Notes: generated by a model from the letters alone, not told the origin. A stretch of 64,000 nt of DNA from Chlorocebus sabaeus (GCF_047675955.1 NC_132925.1:70065622-70129621), one strand, 5' to 3'. Shown: positions 33,145-43,704, counted from the first letter of the stretch. A program made the numbers and translations.

Positions 33145-33347
33145 TTTCCACCTCAGCATTATTGACATTTTGGGCCAGATAGTTTGTTGTTGTGGAGGCT
33201 GCTCTGTGCATTGGAGGGTGCTCAGCAGCATCTCTGGCCTCCACCTGCTAGATGCCAGCAGCATCCTCCACTTATAACCACCCAAAATATCTCCAGATAG
33301 TGCCAAAGGCCTGTGGGGAGGAAAATAATCTCTGGCTAAGAGCCATG
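33145..33347 (-). mobile_element. MER20 hAT-Charlie MITE, minus strand
   Basis: CACCTCAGCATTATTGACATT, GGGCCAGATAGTTTGTTG, CAGCAGCATCTCTGGCCTCC, CACTTATAACCACCC and AATCTCTGGCTAAGAGCC cover MER20 end to end. MER20 copies are known to act as regulatory elements in some tissues, but nothing here shows that for this one. Confidence 0.88.
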
Positions 33348-33724
33348 TACTAAATCATATTCACATTTTTCAGGAGCAAAAATGATCAGTTCTGAATTTT
33401 CGTAAATATGATGTAAGGAATTTCCCAAATAAAACCTGCTGGAAAAAGTCTATGGGTATGTCAACACGAAACAAGTAGAACCAGATATTAGAGATTTGAC
33501 AATAATTGGTCTGCTGCAGACAGCACAATGAGGTAATTTAGACTCCAGAGCCAACTTTCTCCTTCACTCACCGCCCTGCCTCTGGAATAATAGCACTAAA
33601 AGAAGAGCTATGTCATATTTATACAAGGAAAGAAGACTTTTCATTATAACATAAAGGATAGCACAGTCCTCCAGAAACATTAAATCAAATGAGACAAAAA
33701 CTCAGGAAAGTAGTCAGCCAGTGA
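33348..33724. other. no recognised feature
   Basis: Nothing recognised. Confidence 0.45.
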
Positions 33725-33875
33725 ACAACTTTTTATAAGTGCCAACTCCATGGTGGTCATTGTTCTAGACCCTGGGGATACCTCAAGGAAAAATAAACAA
33801 TAGGCTTCTTTATGAAGTTTGAAGTCTAATGAGGAATACAGACATTAAGCAAAAAAATTACAAGCATGTTTAATT
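33725..33875 (-). mobile_element. L2 LINE 3' fragment, minus strand
   Basis: GGTCATTGTTCTAGACCCTGGGGATACC, AAAAATAAACAATAGGC and GAAGTCTAATGAGGAATACAG are antisense L2 3' landmarks. Confidence 0.8.
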
Positions 33876-33889
33876 AAACAATTACACGT

Positions 33890-34335
33890 ATGCCCAGGCC
33901 TGCAAAGTGCTCATCTTTGTTCTATTTTTTGATGCCAGGCCAAAAAGCACACTTGATCACTATGCTTATTATTAAGCTATTATCTCTGAGTTCCAAATCC
34001 ATCTCTCTCTATTCTGTCCTCGAGTTACACACAAACTACATTTCCCAGGTGCCTTTGTCAGGGGCCTTCCTGTTGGATCCAGTTAATGGGATGCATAGAG
34101 GAAGCTTGGAAGTCAAGCAAAAGCGAGAAGGAAGTAGGAGGCCTTTGAGAAGGGATTTCCTTCTGCCCACTTGGTTAAGAAGTTGCACCAGCCCAGCAGC
34201 AGCAACTGGTTCCAGGCTCCAGCCCCGTCCAGGAGCAGTCTCAGGCCCCCTCAAAGAAGCCCTCACAGAGTTGTTCCCTCATTTCTAAGCTCCTAAAACA
34301 CTAATAACTTCAAACTTCCCCTTTGTTTCACCAGC
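33890..34335. mobile_element. ancient interspersed repeat, family not assigned
   Basis: CAAACTACATTTCCCAGGTGCC followed by GTTGGATCCAGTTAATGGGATGC is a frequent human repeat core (AACTACATTTCCCAG, then a GGCCAATGGGA-like block). The longest ORF in the window (132 codons, plus, 33890-34288) runs through it and has no domain, so I do not call it a gene. Confidence 0.4.
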
Positions 34336-34384
34336 TCTAGGGGTGAAAATTGGATTGTCTAAGTGTCTACAGTTTTTGCTTTTT

Positions 34385-34688
34385 TTTTTTTTTTTTTTTT
34401 TTTTGAGGCAGAGTCTTGCTCTGTTGCCCAGGTTGGAGTGCAGTGGTACAATCCCAGCTCACTGCAAACTCCACCTCCTGAGTTCAAGAGATTTTCGTGC
34501 CTCAGCCTCCCGAGTAGTTGGGATTACAGGCGCCTGCCGTCATGCCAGGCTAATTTTTGTATTTTTAGTAGAGACGGGGTTTCGCCATGTTAGCCAGGTT
34601 GATCTTGAACTCCTGACCTCAGGTGATATGCCTGCCTTGGCCTCCCAAAGTGCTGGGATTACAGGCAGGAGCCACTGCCCCGGCCCAC
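34385..34688 (-). mobile_element. Alu (AluS-like), minus strand, with target duplication
   Basis: A long T-run, GCAGAGTCTTGCTCTGTTGCC, GGATTACAGGCGCCTGCC, AGAGACGGGGTTTCGCC. TTTTTGCTTTTT occurs at 34373-34384 and again at 34689-34700. Confidence 0.96.
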
Positions 34689-34934
34689 TTTTTGCTTTTT
34701 AAGTTCTTCGGCATCTGTATACTAATACCCTATACTAAATCTCCTCTATTAAAATACCTAGTGTGTTTTCTGTTTTCCTGCCTGACATATGATTTCACTC
34801 TGAGCCTAGCTGTATCCAAAAAGTAGAAGCACAGCTATTCTTTCTGTTAACAAAGGCAGGAAAAGGTATTGGCTTTGGCTTTAGTATTTAAGAGGGCAAC
34901 TTCAAAAGACAGAATCAGTAGAAAATGGCAACAC

Positions 34935-35650
34935 TTGTCTGGGGACAAAGCAGCAACCAGGACAAAGTCCCTGCCCCAGTAAAGCTCATTATCTAGAGGG
35001 AGGACCCAGAAAATAATCAAAGACACAAATAATGTCACATGGTTGGGCAGGGTGTATTAGTGTCCTGTGGCTGCTGTAATGAATTACCACAAACTGGGTG
35101 GATTACAGCAACAGAAAAGTATTCTTTCACAGTTCTGGAGGCAAGAAGTCTGAATTAAAGAGTCATCAGGGCCATGCACCCTCCTTCCTTGCCTTTTCCA
35201 GCTTCTGGTGGCTCCAGCTGTTTCTTGGTTTCTGGCCACATAACTCCAATCTCTGCTTCACCTTCACATCGCCTTCTCCTCTTCTCTCTGTGTCTCTTGG
35301 AAGGATACTTGCCATGGGACTTAGGGCCCACCTCATTAATCCAAGATGATTTTATTTTGAGATCCTTAGCTTAATCTGCAAAAGCTTTTTTTTTTTTTTT
35401 TTTTTTCTAAAAGAAGATTACATTTCACAAGTTCCAGGGATTAAGATGTGGACATATCTTTTGGGGGACCACATTCAACCTGCTATCCACAGTAAGGAAG
35501 TAGAATGGTGGAGGCCAGTGTAAGGTGAACAGTTTTATGTAAGGTGGTCAGGCCGAGTCTCCGTGAGCACAAGCAGCAGCCATGGGGATATGGGAAGAGC
35601 TTTTCAGGCAGAGGGAGGAGCAAGTGCTGAGGACCTGGTCTTCTTCCACT
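34935..35650 (-). mobile_element. L2 LINE, minus strand, split by an MLT1 LTR
   Basis: 34935-35052 has CAAAGTCCCTGCCCCAGTAAAGC and TTATCTAGAGGGAGG. After the LTR, 35490-35650 resumes with GGTGGTCAGGCCGAGTC, GGGAAGAGCTTTTCAGGCAGAGG and GCAAGTGCTGAGG. Together they follow L2 antisense order, so the L2 predates the LTR. Confidence 0.75.
35053..35489 (-). mobile_element. MLT1-type MaLR solo LTR, minus strand
   Basis: TGTATTAGTGTCCTGTGGCTGC, TACCACAAACTGGGTGG, TTCACAGTTCTGGAGGC, TAGGGCCCACCTCATTAATCC, GGACATATCTTTTGGGGG and ATTCAACCTGCTATCC. Complete length. A T22 run has expanded inside it at about 35385-35406. Confidence 0.88.
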
Positions 35651-35659
35651 CTTCTGCTC

Positions 35660-36270
35660 TCCCACTGCACCTTAAATTCAGCATCTGTTTCTGCCTCGTG
35701 GCTTTTTGCACTTTCCTTTTGCTGTTTCCTCTGCGTGGAACTCTTTTGCCTGGGTCTTACAAAAGTGGTCCCTTCTTAGCATCCAGATCTCTGTTTAAAG
35801 GTGGTGCAGGCCTATAATTCCAGCTCCTTGGGAGGCTAAGGCAGGAGCATCACTTGACGTTAGGAGTTCAAGGCTAGCCTGAGCAACATAATGAGATCCT
35901 GCCTCCAAAAACAAAAAACAAAAAACTGACCATGCCCTGCTTCCCACCCTCAAAGCCCATGTCTGACTTCAGCCGAAGCTGAAGTGGACCTTTTGTACCC
36001 CCAACCTCGCCTTGTGCCTGCAGTGCCTGCAGCATCCTGCCCCAAGCTTGCACCTCCTCCTTCCTCTTTCTGTGTCAGGGCTGCCTCCCTGACTCTGTGT
36101 GGATCTCTCACCCTGCTAGGAGTTAATGCCCTTGGGGTCTGGATGGGTTGATAAATGCCCCATGTTTCTCAAGGGGACAATCTGGCAAGTATTTGACATA
36201 TTCCTGTCTCCTCTCTCAAGACTGTGAGTGCTGTGAGGGCAGGAACTCTCTTACTTCACATATCTAGTTG
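35660..36270 (+). mobile_element. L2 LINE, plus strand, split by an Alu monomer
   Basis: TTTTGCACTTTCCTTTTGCTG, CCTCTGCGTGGAACTC, then (after the Alu monomer) CTGACCATGCCCTGC and GAGGGCAGGAACTCTC. This is the sense order of the L2 3' region. It abuts a minus-strand L2, giving a tail-to-head inverted pair. Confidence 0.75.
35803..35930 (+). mobile_element. free Alu monomer (FLAM/FRAM-like), plus strand
   Basis: GGTGGTGCAGGCCTATAATTCC to GAGATCCTGCCTCC, with tail AAAAACAAAAAACAAAAAAC. One arm only, without the internal right-arm insert. Confidence 0.85.
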
Positions 36271-36289
36271 CCATCTGTTGAGTGTTCCC

Positions 36290-36480
36290 ATGTGCTTGAT
36301 TATTTCAGTGAGTCTTTTAATAATGCGGAGTTTAAAATCCACATTTTGTAGATGAAGAATTGGAGTCTTAGTAGTCTGTTACTTCTCTAAAATCATACCT
36401 CAAGATCATCCCCAGTAAATGAAACTTAAAAGCAGGTGTTTCCGATTTCCAAATCAATGCCTTTTTCACTCCCTAATATT
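36290..36480 (-). mobile_element. MIR SINE, minus strand
   Basis: AAAATCCACATTTTGTAGATGAAG, TTACTTCTCTAAAATCATACC, CAGGTGTTTCCGATTTCC; diverged but ordered as antisense MIR. Confidence 0.7.
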
Positions 36481-36600
36481 TGCTTTCCCTGAGTAATGAA
36501 ACAGAATTTTCAACACCATCAGCCATCAAATAAAACTTGATAAATTTAGTGGGGGCTGGATTTCTCTTATGAAACAGCTTTTCCTAAATAGTGAATGAGG

Positions 36601-36892
36601 GCCGGGCACGGTGGCTCACGACTGTAATCCCGCACTTTGGGAGGCCAAGGCGGACAGATCGCTTTGAGCTCATGAGTTCAAGACTATCCTGGGCAACATG
36701 GTGAAACACTATCTCTACAAAAAATATAAAAATTAGCCGGGTGTAGTGGTTCACACTTGTAGTCCCAGCTACTTCAGGGCCTGAGGCAGGAGGATTGCTT
36801 GAGCCCAGGAGGCAGAGGTTGCAGTGAGCCAAGATGGTGCCACTGTACTCCAGCCTGGCCGACAGAATGAGACCTTGCATAAAAAAATTAAA
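36601..36892 (+). mobile_element. Alu (AluJ/S-like), plus strand, with target duplication
   Basis: GCCGGGCACGGTGGCTCACG to AGACCTTGC plus a short A-rich tail. AAATAGTGAATGAGG (36586-36600) is repeated as AAATAGTGAATGGG (36893-36906). Confidence 0.96.
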
Positions 36893-36906
36893 AAATAGTG
36901 AATGGG

Positions 36907-37299
36907 AATGAATGTTTATCAAGCATCTACCTCAACATTATCTAAGTTCCTCACTAACTACATAATTAATATAAGATGTACTCTCTAAACCCTTATATTT
37001 ACCTGAAAGCCCTTGATTTCACAGGAAGCATTTTCTTCTGCTTTTGATAATGGAAGATTGTTGGTAAAAATCTGAACTCATCTAAGGTCACACAGCTCAA
37101 TTCCCTTCAGGAAAATCAGGCCCAATGAGGATAATAGCAAAAACATCATCAGACCAATTAAAGGAGTTACACTGCAGCGGGTCAGGAGGCTGCTGCCAGT
37201 CATTAAGTGATTCCCAGTAAGTCCATTCACAGGAAGTCCAAATTACACTTACTGTAGCTCTTAATTTTAATAATAGTTTTGAACTCTGCTCCGATACCC
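36907..37299. other. mostly unique; possible MIR scrap
   Basis: CATCTAAGGTCACACAGCTC near 37080 resembles an antisense MIR core. Nothing else. Confidence 0.35.
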
Positions 37300-37430
37300 T
37301 TACCTAAACTAATATTTACATGTATCAGGCACACTGCCTATGATTTTTACCCACTTTAAATTATCCTCACAGCAACCCCTGTGAATTGCATGCCATTAGT
37401 ATCATCAGTTAACAGCAGAATCACAGAAAG
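37300..37430 (-). mobile_element. MIR SINE fragment, minus strand
   Basis: ACATGTATCAGGCACACTGCC, AAATTATCCTCACAGCAACC, CCATTAGTATCATCAG. Confidence 0.65.
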
Positions 37431-37586
37431 TCTGAACTCTTTGGGAGCGTAGGGAGAAGTTATAGGCCACTTTTAACAACTGATGAAAGCTTAGGGATGC
37501 CTTAGGAACAAAAATGTGTATAACCACATGATACAAACTCATACACAACCCATATACTTTGAAGCGGGTGTTCACAAACTTCCTAA

Positions 37587-37612
37587 GTCCACATATGAGG
37601 TTATATGTGGAC
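37587..37612. repeat. perfect 10-base hairpin
   Basis: GTCCACATAT (37587-37596) pairs exactly with ATATGTGGAC (37603-37612) across a 6-base loop GAGGTT. There is no poly-T after it and no gene context to call it a terminator or miRNA. Confidence 0.95.
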
Positions 37613-37995
37613 CTGAAGTCAAAAAGTCTTGAGTAGAAAACTCAGTGCCACCATCATCAGTAGCTTGCATGGGGTCACCTAACTGATAAGGAGCCAGGCA
37701 TGTTGGAACTCACATCTGCTTAAGCAGAGACTTCATTGAACACCCTATGGCATCCCAAGCAGTGACAGTCAATTCAAACCCACACACACTTAAATTAAAA
37801 TAGAAAGCAAGCTCCTGTAAAGACTGCCGGAGGCTAACTTTAAGGAAGATCATCGCAACTGTTAGTAAAACCCCATTAACCCTGGGGAAAGTGCATTTGC
37901 TTTCCAACTCAGGGAAGATCTGAAAGCGGGAAAAGTCCAGTCCAGAATATTCACGCCGACCCATGTGGCAGGGGCGCATCCCATAGAAGAGCAGC

Positions 37996-38180
37996 CAGCA
38001 TGGCCATCAGGTGCAATCCTGGCTTTGCTTCCCCATCTGTGGACCCATCATCACAGGAAGAGTCAACTCCTTTTGCTGTTGTGCTGTGACCCATCATCAC
38101 AGAACAGTCAGCTCCCTTCACAGTTCTCTGTGGCCTGCACATCAGCCAAGTCCTGTGCTGCTGCCGACCATGTCTGCAGC
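37996..38180. repeat. imperfect about 46-base minisatellite, 3-4 copies
   Basis: ACCCATCATCACAG occurs at 38043-38056 and again at 38089-38102. The following AGTCAACTCC / AGTCAGCTCC and CTGTTGTGCTGTG / CAGTTCTCTGTG align with period 46. More diverged copies flank it (TGGCCATCAGGTGC before, TGCACATCAGCCAAGTC after). Confidence 0.75.
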
Positions 38181-38993
38181 TGATGCAGACTAGGACACAC
38201 TAAAGGCTATGGTTAGCAATGGGCTCTGGGTTAGTGCTGAGCAAAGGCAAGTCTCATATTTTAGACTTGTCAGTTCTTATTAGCTCCACATAGAGTGAAG
38301 GGGGAGTGCTGTGATGGGCACTTGACCAAACGAATTAAGCTAATTTAGCCCTAATCTAGTAAACTGCAGAGCGTGTAGGGCTCCAGGCTCTATAATTTGC
38401 TGATTTACCCCATGCAGATGATTAAACAATAATGATGATCTTTTTTAATGGGGATTTTTTTTTTTAATCTGGAATTGGCAGTTTTTTTCCAGCACAATAG
38501 AGAAATCATTTATTCAGTTGTTCTAATGCCTTGAAATTTTACTTAGAATACATTAACTTTCAAACATAATTTGAATCTGAATCCCAGATTTTACATGAAT
38601 TTGAATAACAGAGGAATTTGGAACACCTAAGTTACATTTTTGACAAGAAATGAGTCCAGGGTTGCATTTTGGGAATACACCAGCAGATGGCAATGTCTGA
38701 CAAAGAGTTTTGCTAGTTTTGACCTTCCTTCCCCTCACCCATCTTCCCAAAAGTTGTTTTCAAAAGCCATAGCAAATATATGCAAAAATATAGGCTCTGT
38801 TCACTTCTTACAAGTGCACACTGCAGCTGACACTAACTGTTTCAGTCCTTTGGAAAAGCAAAATTAAATTATTAATTTGAATTGCTTTTCTAAATATCCC
38901 AAACAATGGGTTTATTTCAATAAATCAATCATAATTATAGATTAAGGTAATAGAAATGAATTTGCATCACTAAAAATCATTAAAAAAAAAAAA
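38181..38993. other. no recognised feature
   Basis: Nothing recognised apart from a T9 run at about 38457. Confidence 0.45.
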
Positions 38994-38995
38994 AG

Positions 38996-39133
38996 ACCAT
39001 GTGTGGCGGCTCACACTTGTAATCCAAGCACTTCAGTAGGCCAAAGCAGGCAGATCGCTTAAGGCCAAGTGTTCGAGACCAGTGGGCATCAGAGGGATAC
39101 CACGGGGCATCTCTTTAAAAAAAAAAAAAGAAG
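38996..39133 (+). mobile_element. Alu left-arm monomer, plus strand
   Basis: GTGTGGCGGCTCACACTTG to GTTCGAGACCAG, then a diverged end and an A13 tail. One arm. It is preceded by another A13 run at about 38982. Confidence 0.75.
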
Positions 39134-39494
39134 TATGGATTAAACAGGGGTGATTCATCACTTCTTTGTGCCTCATGAATTTCCAGTATCATTAGATTTT
39201 GCTGCTATTCATGTGTACCAGGCACTAAATTACAATCTATTTGCCAGGTATCTTCCTTTTCTGTTATAACCGAGTAATGATAAATAGAAAAAAAAATTCA
39301 AGTAGTTAGAGGAAGGAATTTAGAGTTTACCAGTTCTGGCTAGAACCCCAGTTTTACTATCCTGAATATAAAACTATTTCTACTTATTTTTCGTACCACC
39401 TTCTGTTTATATGTCTGTTTTAAATTATGTCTCAGGAACTGTGCTTTTATACATAATATATATGTATATTTACATATATATTACAAAATGACAC
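39134..39494. other. no recognised feature
   Basis: A TA-rich patch lies at 39450-39485. Nothing else is recognised. Confidence 0.45.
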
Positions 39495-40330
39495 TATTTT
39501 ATTCAACAAATATCTCAGGTCCTCTGCTTGCAATTGAGGATCCAGTGGAAAGGAAATCAAGTCCTTGCCTCTATGAAGCTTGCATTCTGGCAAGGAGAGA
39601 CACACAAGAAACATATATACAAATAGTATGAGTTTCAGAAGTGATCATTGTTATAAAGAAAATAAAGAAGGGTAATAAATTGCACAGGCAAATGGAGGTG
39701 GTCTGGCTGGGCCTTTTAGAGTTGTTGACTTCTGAGGTGAATCCTGAATGATAACACGAAAGAGAAAGGGCCAGATGCGGTGTAATCCCAGCACTTTGGG
39801 AGGTGAAGGCAGGCAGACTGCTTGAGCCTAGGAATTCAAGACCAGCCTGGGCAACAGGGCAAAACCCAGTCTCTACCAAAAATCAGCTGGACATGGTGGT
39901 GCACACCTGTGGTCCCAGCAACTTGGGAGGATCACTTGACCCAGGGAGGTCAAGGGTACAGTGAGCCCTGATCTAGCAACCGCACTCCAGCCTGGACGAC
40001 AGAGCAAAACTTTGCCTCAAAAAAATAAAAAAATAAAAAAATAAAAGAGAAATTGGTGATACGATCTGGGAGAAGAACATTGTAGGCTGAGGAACAGCAA
40101 ATGCAAAGGCACTGAGGCAGGAAGGAACTGGGGATGATTAGGCAAGTTAAGGGGTTCTCTGTGGTCCACCCTATTGAGTGGGTGACAGTGACAGGAGATG
40201 GGGTTAGAGAGAGGGGCAGAGGCCAGATCATGTAGGGCCTAGAGGCCAAAATTGAGCAATCTGAACTAACTACAAGTGCATGGGGAGTCATTGAAGATTT
40301 AAAGCAGAGGACAGAGGAGTAATAGTGTTC
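39495..40330 (-). mobile_element. L2 LINE, minus strand, split by an Alu
   Basis: TTATTCAACAAATATCTCAGG, CAAGTCCTTGCCTCTATGAAGC and GGCAAGGAGAGACAC lie on the left. After the Alu come GGGAGAAGAACATTGTAGGC, GCAAATGCAAAGGCACTGAGG, GCCAGATCATGTAGGGCC and GGGGAGTCATTGAAG. About 560 bases of L2, the best-preserved L2 in the window. Confidence 0.88.
39768..40043 (+). mobile_element. Alu, plus strand, with 9-base target duplication
   Basis: GGGCCAGATGCGGTGTAATCCC (lacking the GCTCATGCC segment) to AACTTTGCCTC and an AAAAAAT-repeat tail. AAAGAGAAA at 39759-39767 is repeated at 40044-40052. Confidence 0.95.
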
Positions 40331-40364
40331 AAATTACTCTTTTACAAGATTTCTTCATGGAGTA

Positions 40365-40470
40365 TGATTATCCCCATTTTATAGTCAAAGAAACTGAGAT
40401 TTAGAATAATTAAACAATTTGTCAAAGATCACTCAGCCTGGAAGGGGCGACCTAACATAGGCCAAAAGCT
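40365..40470 (-). mobile_element. MIR SINE fragment, minus strand
   Basis: ATTATCCCCATTTTATAGTC, AAGAAACTGAGATTTAG, TCAAAGATCACTCAGCC. Confidence 0.75.
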
Positions 40471-40484
40471 TCATTCATGTGTGC

Positions 40485-40605
40485 AACAAGCATTTAGTAA
40501 AAGCCTACTTTGAGATCCACACTAGTAGCTATGAAGAATACTCAGAGATGTTAGCCTTACCTTCTAGTTTTAAAATCTAGTCAAAGACATGAGATAGATT
40601 CAGAA
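40485..40605 (-). mobile_element. L2-like 3' fragment, minus strand
   Basis: CAACAAGCATTTAGTAAAAGCC and TTACCTTCTAGTTTTAAAATC follow antisense L2 3' order; diverged. Confidence 0.5.
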
Positions 40606-40617
40606 AGAGGGCACATT

Positions 40618-40643
40618 AAAAAAAAAAAAAAAAAAAAAAAAAA
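40618..40643. repeat. A26 mononucleotide run
   Basis: A pure run of 26 A with no Alu, L1 or mRNA-like body recognisable on its 5' side (only an L2 remnant). Confidence 0.95.
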
Positions 40644-40759
40644 CTAGAATATATCTGTTGATACAAATTACATAAAGAAATAACTGGGTTAACTGGGATG
40701 CAAACATTAACTCTACCAAAGAAAACAATATCCCATTCAGGATTTTAGAAAATGTATAG

Positions 40760-41527
40760 TGACAGACACACCCCAAAGTGACTCCCAATGCTCCATACCT
40801 TATATAATTTCCTCTCCTTTAGCAAATCCAGGACCTCTGACTTATTTCTAACCAATAAATATTGCAATGTAATGAGAAGTCAATTTTGTGATTATGTTTA
40901 TTATATAAGAATCTGTCCTAGTAAAATGGGGAGAGATTGTCCTTTGAAGAAGGACACGACCATAATTTTTACAGCTGAATAATAATGAGTACGGCCAACA
41001 ACCTTCACAGCTTGGAAGCCATTTCTTTCTCACTTGAGCCTCTGATGAGACCTCAGCCCCAGCCAACCCCTCCATTGCTTAACTCCAAACCAGTTAAGCC
41101 ATGCTCAGATTTTGACACGCAGAAACTGAAATAATAAAGCATGGTGAGTTTTTTCTTTTTTTGTTTTGTTTTGCTGTTGTTGTTGCTGTTGTTGTTTTTC
41201 CTCTGTCACCCAGACTGGAGTGCCGTGGTGCAATCTCCGCTCACTGCAACCTCCGCCTCCTGGGTTCAAGCAATTCTCCTGCCTCGGCCTCCCAGGTAGC
41301 TAGGATTACAGGCATCTGCTACCACACCTGGCTAATTTTTGTATTTTTAGTAAAGATGGGGGTTTTACCACGTTGGCCAGGGTGGTCTCAAACTCCTGAC
41401 CTCATGATCCACCCATCTTGGCCCCCACAAAGTGCTGGGATTACAGGCATGAACCACCGCCCTCAGACAAAGCATGTTGTTTTAAGCTGCTAAATTGGTG
41501 ATTTGTTATACAGCATAGAAAACTAAC
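40760..41527 (+). mobile_element. ERVL/MaLR-like LTR, plus strand, split by an Alu
   Basis: AAAGTGACTCCCAATGCTCC, CTTATTTCTAACCAATAAATA, GGCCAACAACCTTCACAGC, AGAAACTGAAATAATAAAGC; after the Alu come GTTGTTTTAAGCTGCTAAATTGG, ATTTGTTATACAGC and GAAAACTAACGCA at the 3' end. The order matches a common mammalian LTR, and the AATAAA lies 5' of the Alu. Confidence 0.65.
41147..41468 (-). mobile_element. Alu (AluS-like), minus strand, with target duplication
   Basis: A T/G-rich head with GTTGTTGTTGCTGTT, CTGTCACCCAGACTGGAGTG and GGATTACAGGCATGAACC. AAAGCATGGTG (41136-41146) and AAAGCATGTTG (41469-41479) flank it. Confidence 0.95.
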
Positions 41528-41841
41528 GCATGTTAACAATTTTCAGAAAATGCCTTGGGGCTCTTGCAGTTTCACTTCACCCTCATCTGCATCTCTTGCT
41601 ACTTGAGTATGAACCCATGTTGCACAATCCTCAGGTAGGAAAGCCCAGATGCCACATGAAAAATAGAAAATTCACTATTCTGGAGAAGAAACCATTGGGA
41701 AAGATATTCCAAAAACAATTACAGAAACAAGTGAACCAAAAATTTTTTTGCCTGAGCCTGAGATTACCAGGAATTTGAATAACATGAGACCTCCATTAAC
41801 AAAGCATTGTACTATTGAAATTGTTGTTCAAAGTATAAAGT

Positions 41842-42105
41842 AGTGTTCCCTAAAGTATATTGGGAAGAACACAAGTCCCCAGTGTGCTGAGAAAAGAAAA
41901 GATGGGACAACTTCACATTATGTCCTTTGTTGGAAATTGTTGACACAGACTTGCATGGTAAAGGCCTGCTCAAAATATACCCCATTACACCCGTTTAATC
42001 AAGAATTTCTGAAATTTAACCCGGAAGCCCCTCTTCTTTTTTCAGTTATTGCCTGTTAATACTCACCAGAACAAGTGTTCCTTAGAACATATCTTGGGAA
42101 ATGCT
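41842..42105. mobile_element. hAT-Charlie-like MITE with visible inverted ends
   Basis: AGTGTTCCCTAAAGTATATT at the left and the reverse complement of TTCCTTAGAACATATCTTGGGAAATGCT at the right are imperfect terminal inverted repeats 264 bases apart. No coding. A MER58/MER1-class element is likely; subfamily not assigned. Confidence 0.6.
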
Positions 42106-42344
42106 AGTGAAAGGCACAGATGAGAAGTTAAGGTCACAGGAGTGGGAGGAGTTTCATAATCTTTAGTTAGAAAGCAAACATCTCCATGAACTGGTTAAAA
42201 TAAACAATTTAAAATATACTGAAATTATCTTTACTACTTCATCAAAAGGTTAAAGAATTAAACATTAGGCTACTCAGTGTTATGATAATAAGTTGGTTCC
42301 AAGTAAGGCAGATTCAACTGTACAGAGAATTGACTTCTAGGATT

Positions 42345-42615
42345 ATTTTTGAAACACTTACATAGAGTTCACTTTGTGCCAAGCATTATTCTAGGTACTT
42401 CACAAACATTAAAACCTCTGAGGTGCATACTATTATTTGCCCCATCTTACAGATTAAAAAAAAAAAAAACAAAAACAGAATAAAACTACAAAAAACAACT
42501 AAGGTACATATGTAATTTTTCCATCGTTATGTAGCTGGAAAGTGGCAGAACTAGGATTTAAACCTGTGCAGTGCAGGCATAAAATCCAGTCCTACAACTC
42601 CTTTATGAGGCAACC
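42345..42615 (-). mobile_element. MIR SINE, minus strand, with A-run expansion
   Basis: GTTCACTTTGTGCCAAGCATT, CCCCATCTTACAGATTAAAA and GTAGCTGGAAAGTGGCAGAAC. The GATGAGGAAACTGAG segment has been replaced by an A14 run and A-rich sequence at 42456-42500. Confidence 0.85.
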
Positions 42616-42768
42616 CCTGCTGGGCTGCTATCTACTACAGAGTCATTAAAATGATGCCATATCGGTAGAAGTGCCAACTTCCAGTAAATGAGAAAAACTA
42701 AAGTGAAAAAGAAAAAATCAGAATGAAACCTTGTACTGTTCTATATTTATTTTAAAAATAAAAATATG

Positions 42769-43127
42769 GGCCGGGTGCAGTGACTCACACCTGAAATCCC
42801 AGCACTTTGAGAGGCTGAGACAGGTGGATTCACTTGGGTTCAGGAGTTGGAGACCAGCCTGACCAATATGGTGAAACCCTATCTCTACTAAAAATACAAA
42901 GATTAGCTGGGCGTCACGTGCCTATAATCCCAGCTACTCGGGAGGCTGAGACAGGAGAATTGCTTGAACCCAAGGTGGAGAATTGCTTGAACCCAGGATG
43001 CGGTGAGCCAAGATCTCACCACTGCACTCCAGCCTGGGCGACAGAGCAAGACTCTGTCTCAAATAAAAAAATAAAATAAAATTAAAAAACATAAAATAAC
43101 ATGAAATGACATGAAATGACATGAAAT
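42769..43127 (+). mobile_element. Alu, plus strand, with internal duplication and long tail
   Basis: GGCCGGGTGCAGTGACTCAC to GACTCTGTCTC. GGAGAATTGCTTGAACCCA is present at 42954-42972 and again at 42977-42995. The tail carries ACATGAAATG units at 43089-43118. AAATAAAAATAT flanks at 42756-42767 and 43129-43140. Confidence 0.95.
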
Positions 43128-43159
43128 AAAATAAAAATATACATACTATATATGCTTTC

Positions 43160-43680
43160 ACAAAATCATGCATTAACTTTTTCTATTTTTATTTATATTT
43201 TTAAATTTGTCTTCAGTGAACATGTGCAAATTTTAAAAAGGTTTTAATTTTGTATGAGAGAAAAATTTTAAAATAGCGTATGCATAATGAATACTACACT
43301 AAATACCTAATCTAGTCATCATTCAGAACTAACAATGTCAACACTTTGTCATATTTGCTCTGGATTATTTGATGAAAATAAATCATGTATATATTACTTC
43401 TCCATTATTTAAATATTACATGTTCATTATAGAAAAAAGGAATATATAGAAAATTAAGAAAAAAACTAAAAGAAAAAATCCACTTTAACCAAACCTCTCC
43501 TAGGCAACTACTGTTTTCATCTTGACAAGTAACTCTTCAACTTTTATCTATATATATCCACACTTTAAAAAATAAAAGCAAAAATTCAGTACTGTTTTGT
43601 AACTTAGTTTTCAATTTTATTTTATTTTGAACATTTTCCTGCTTTGATACTAAGTAAAAAATAAAATATTTAAAATAAAA
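43160..43680 (-). mobile_element. old L1 3' region, minus strand
   Basis: TTACATGTTCATTATAGAAAAAAGG, ACCAAACCTCTCCTAGGC, AACTACTGTTTTCATC and TACTGTTTTGTAACTTAG follow antisense L1ME-type 3' sequence. AT-rich and diverged. Confidence 0.55.
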
Positions 43681-43704
43681 AAATGTGATTGTTAACATCT
43701 AGAT

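Noticed and set aside
33890..34288. 132-codon plus-strand ORF, the longest in the window
   Set aside because: It runs through an ancient interspersed repeat and shows no domain, no splice context and no coding bias.
34343..34702. 119-codon plus-strand ORF with plausible-looking protein
   Set aside because: It is the standard open frame read across an antisense Alu; similar frames occur at 2134, 8335, 41161, 47447 and 48537.
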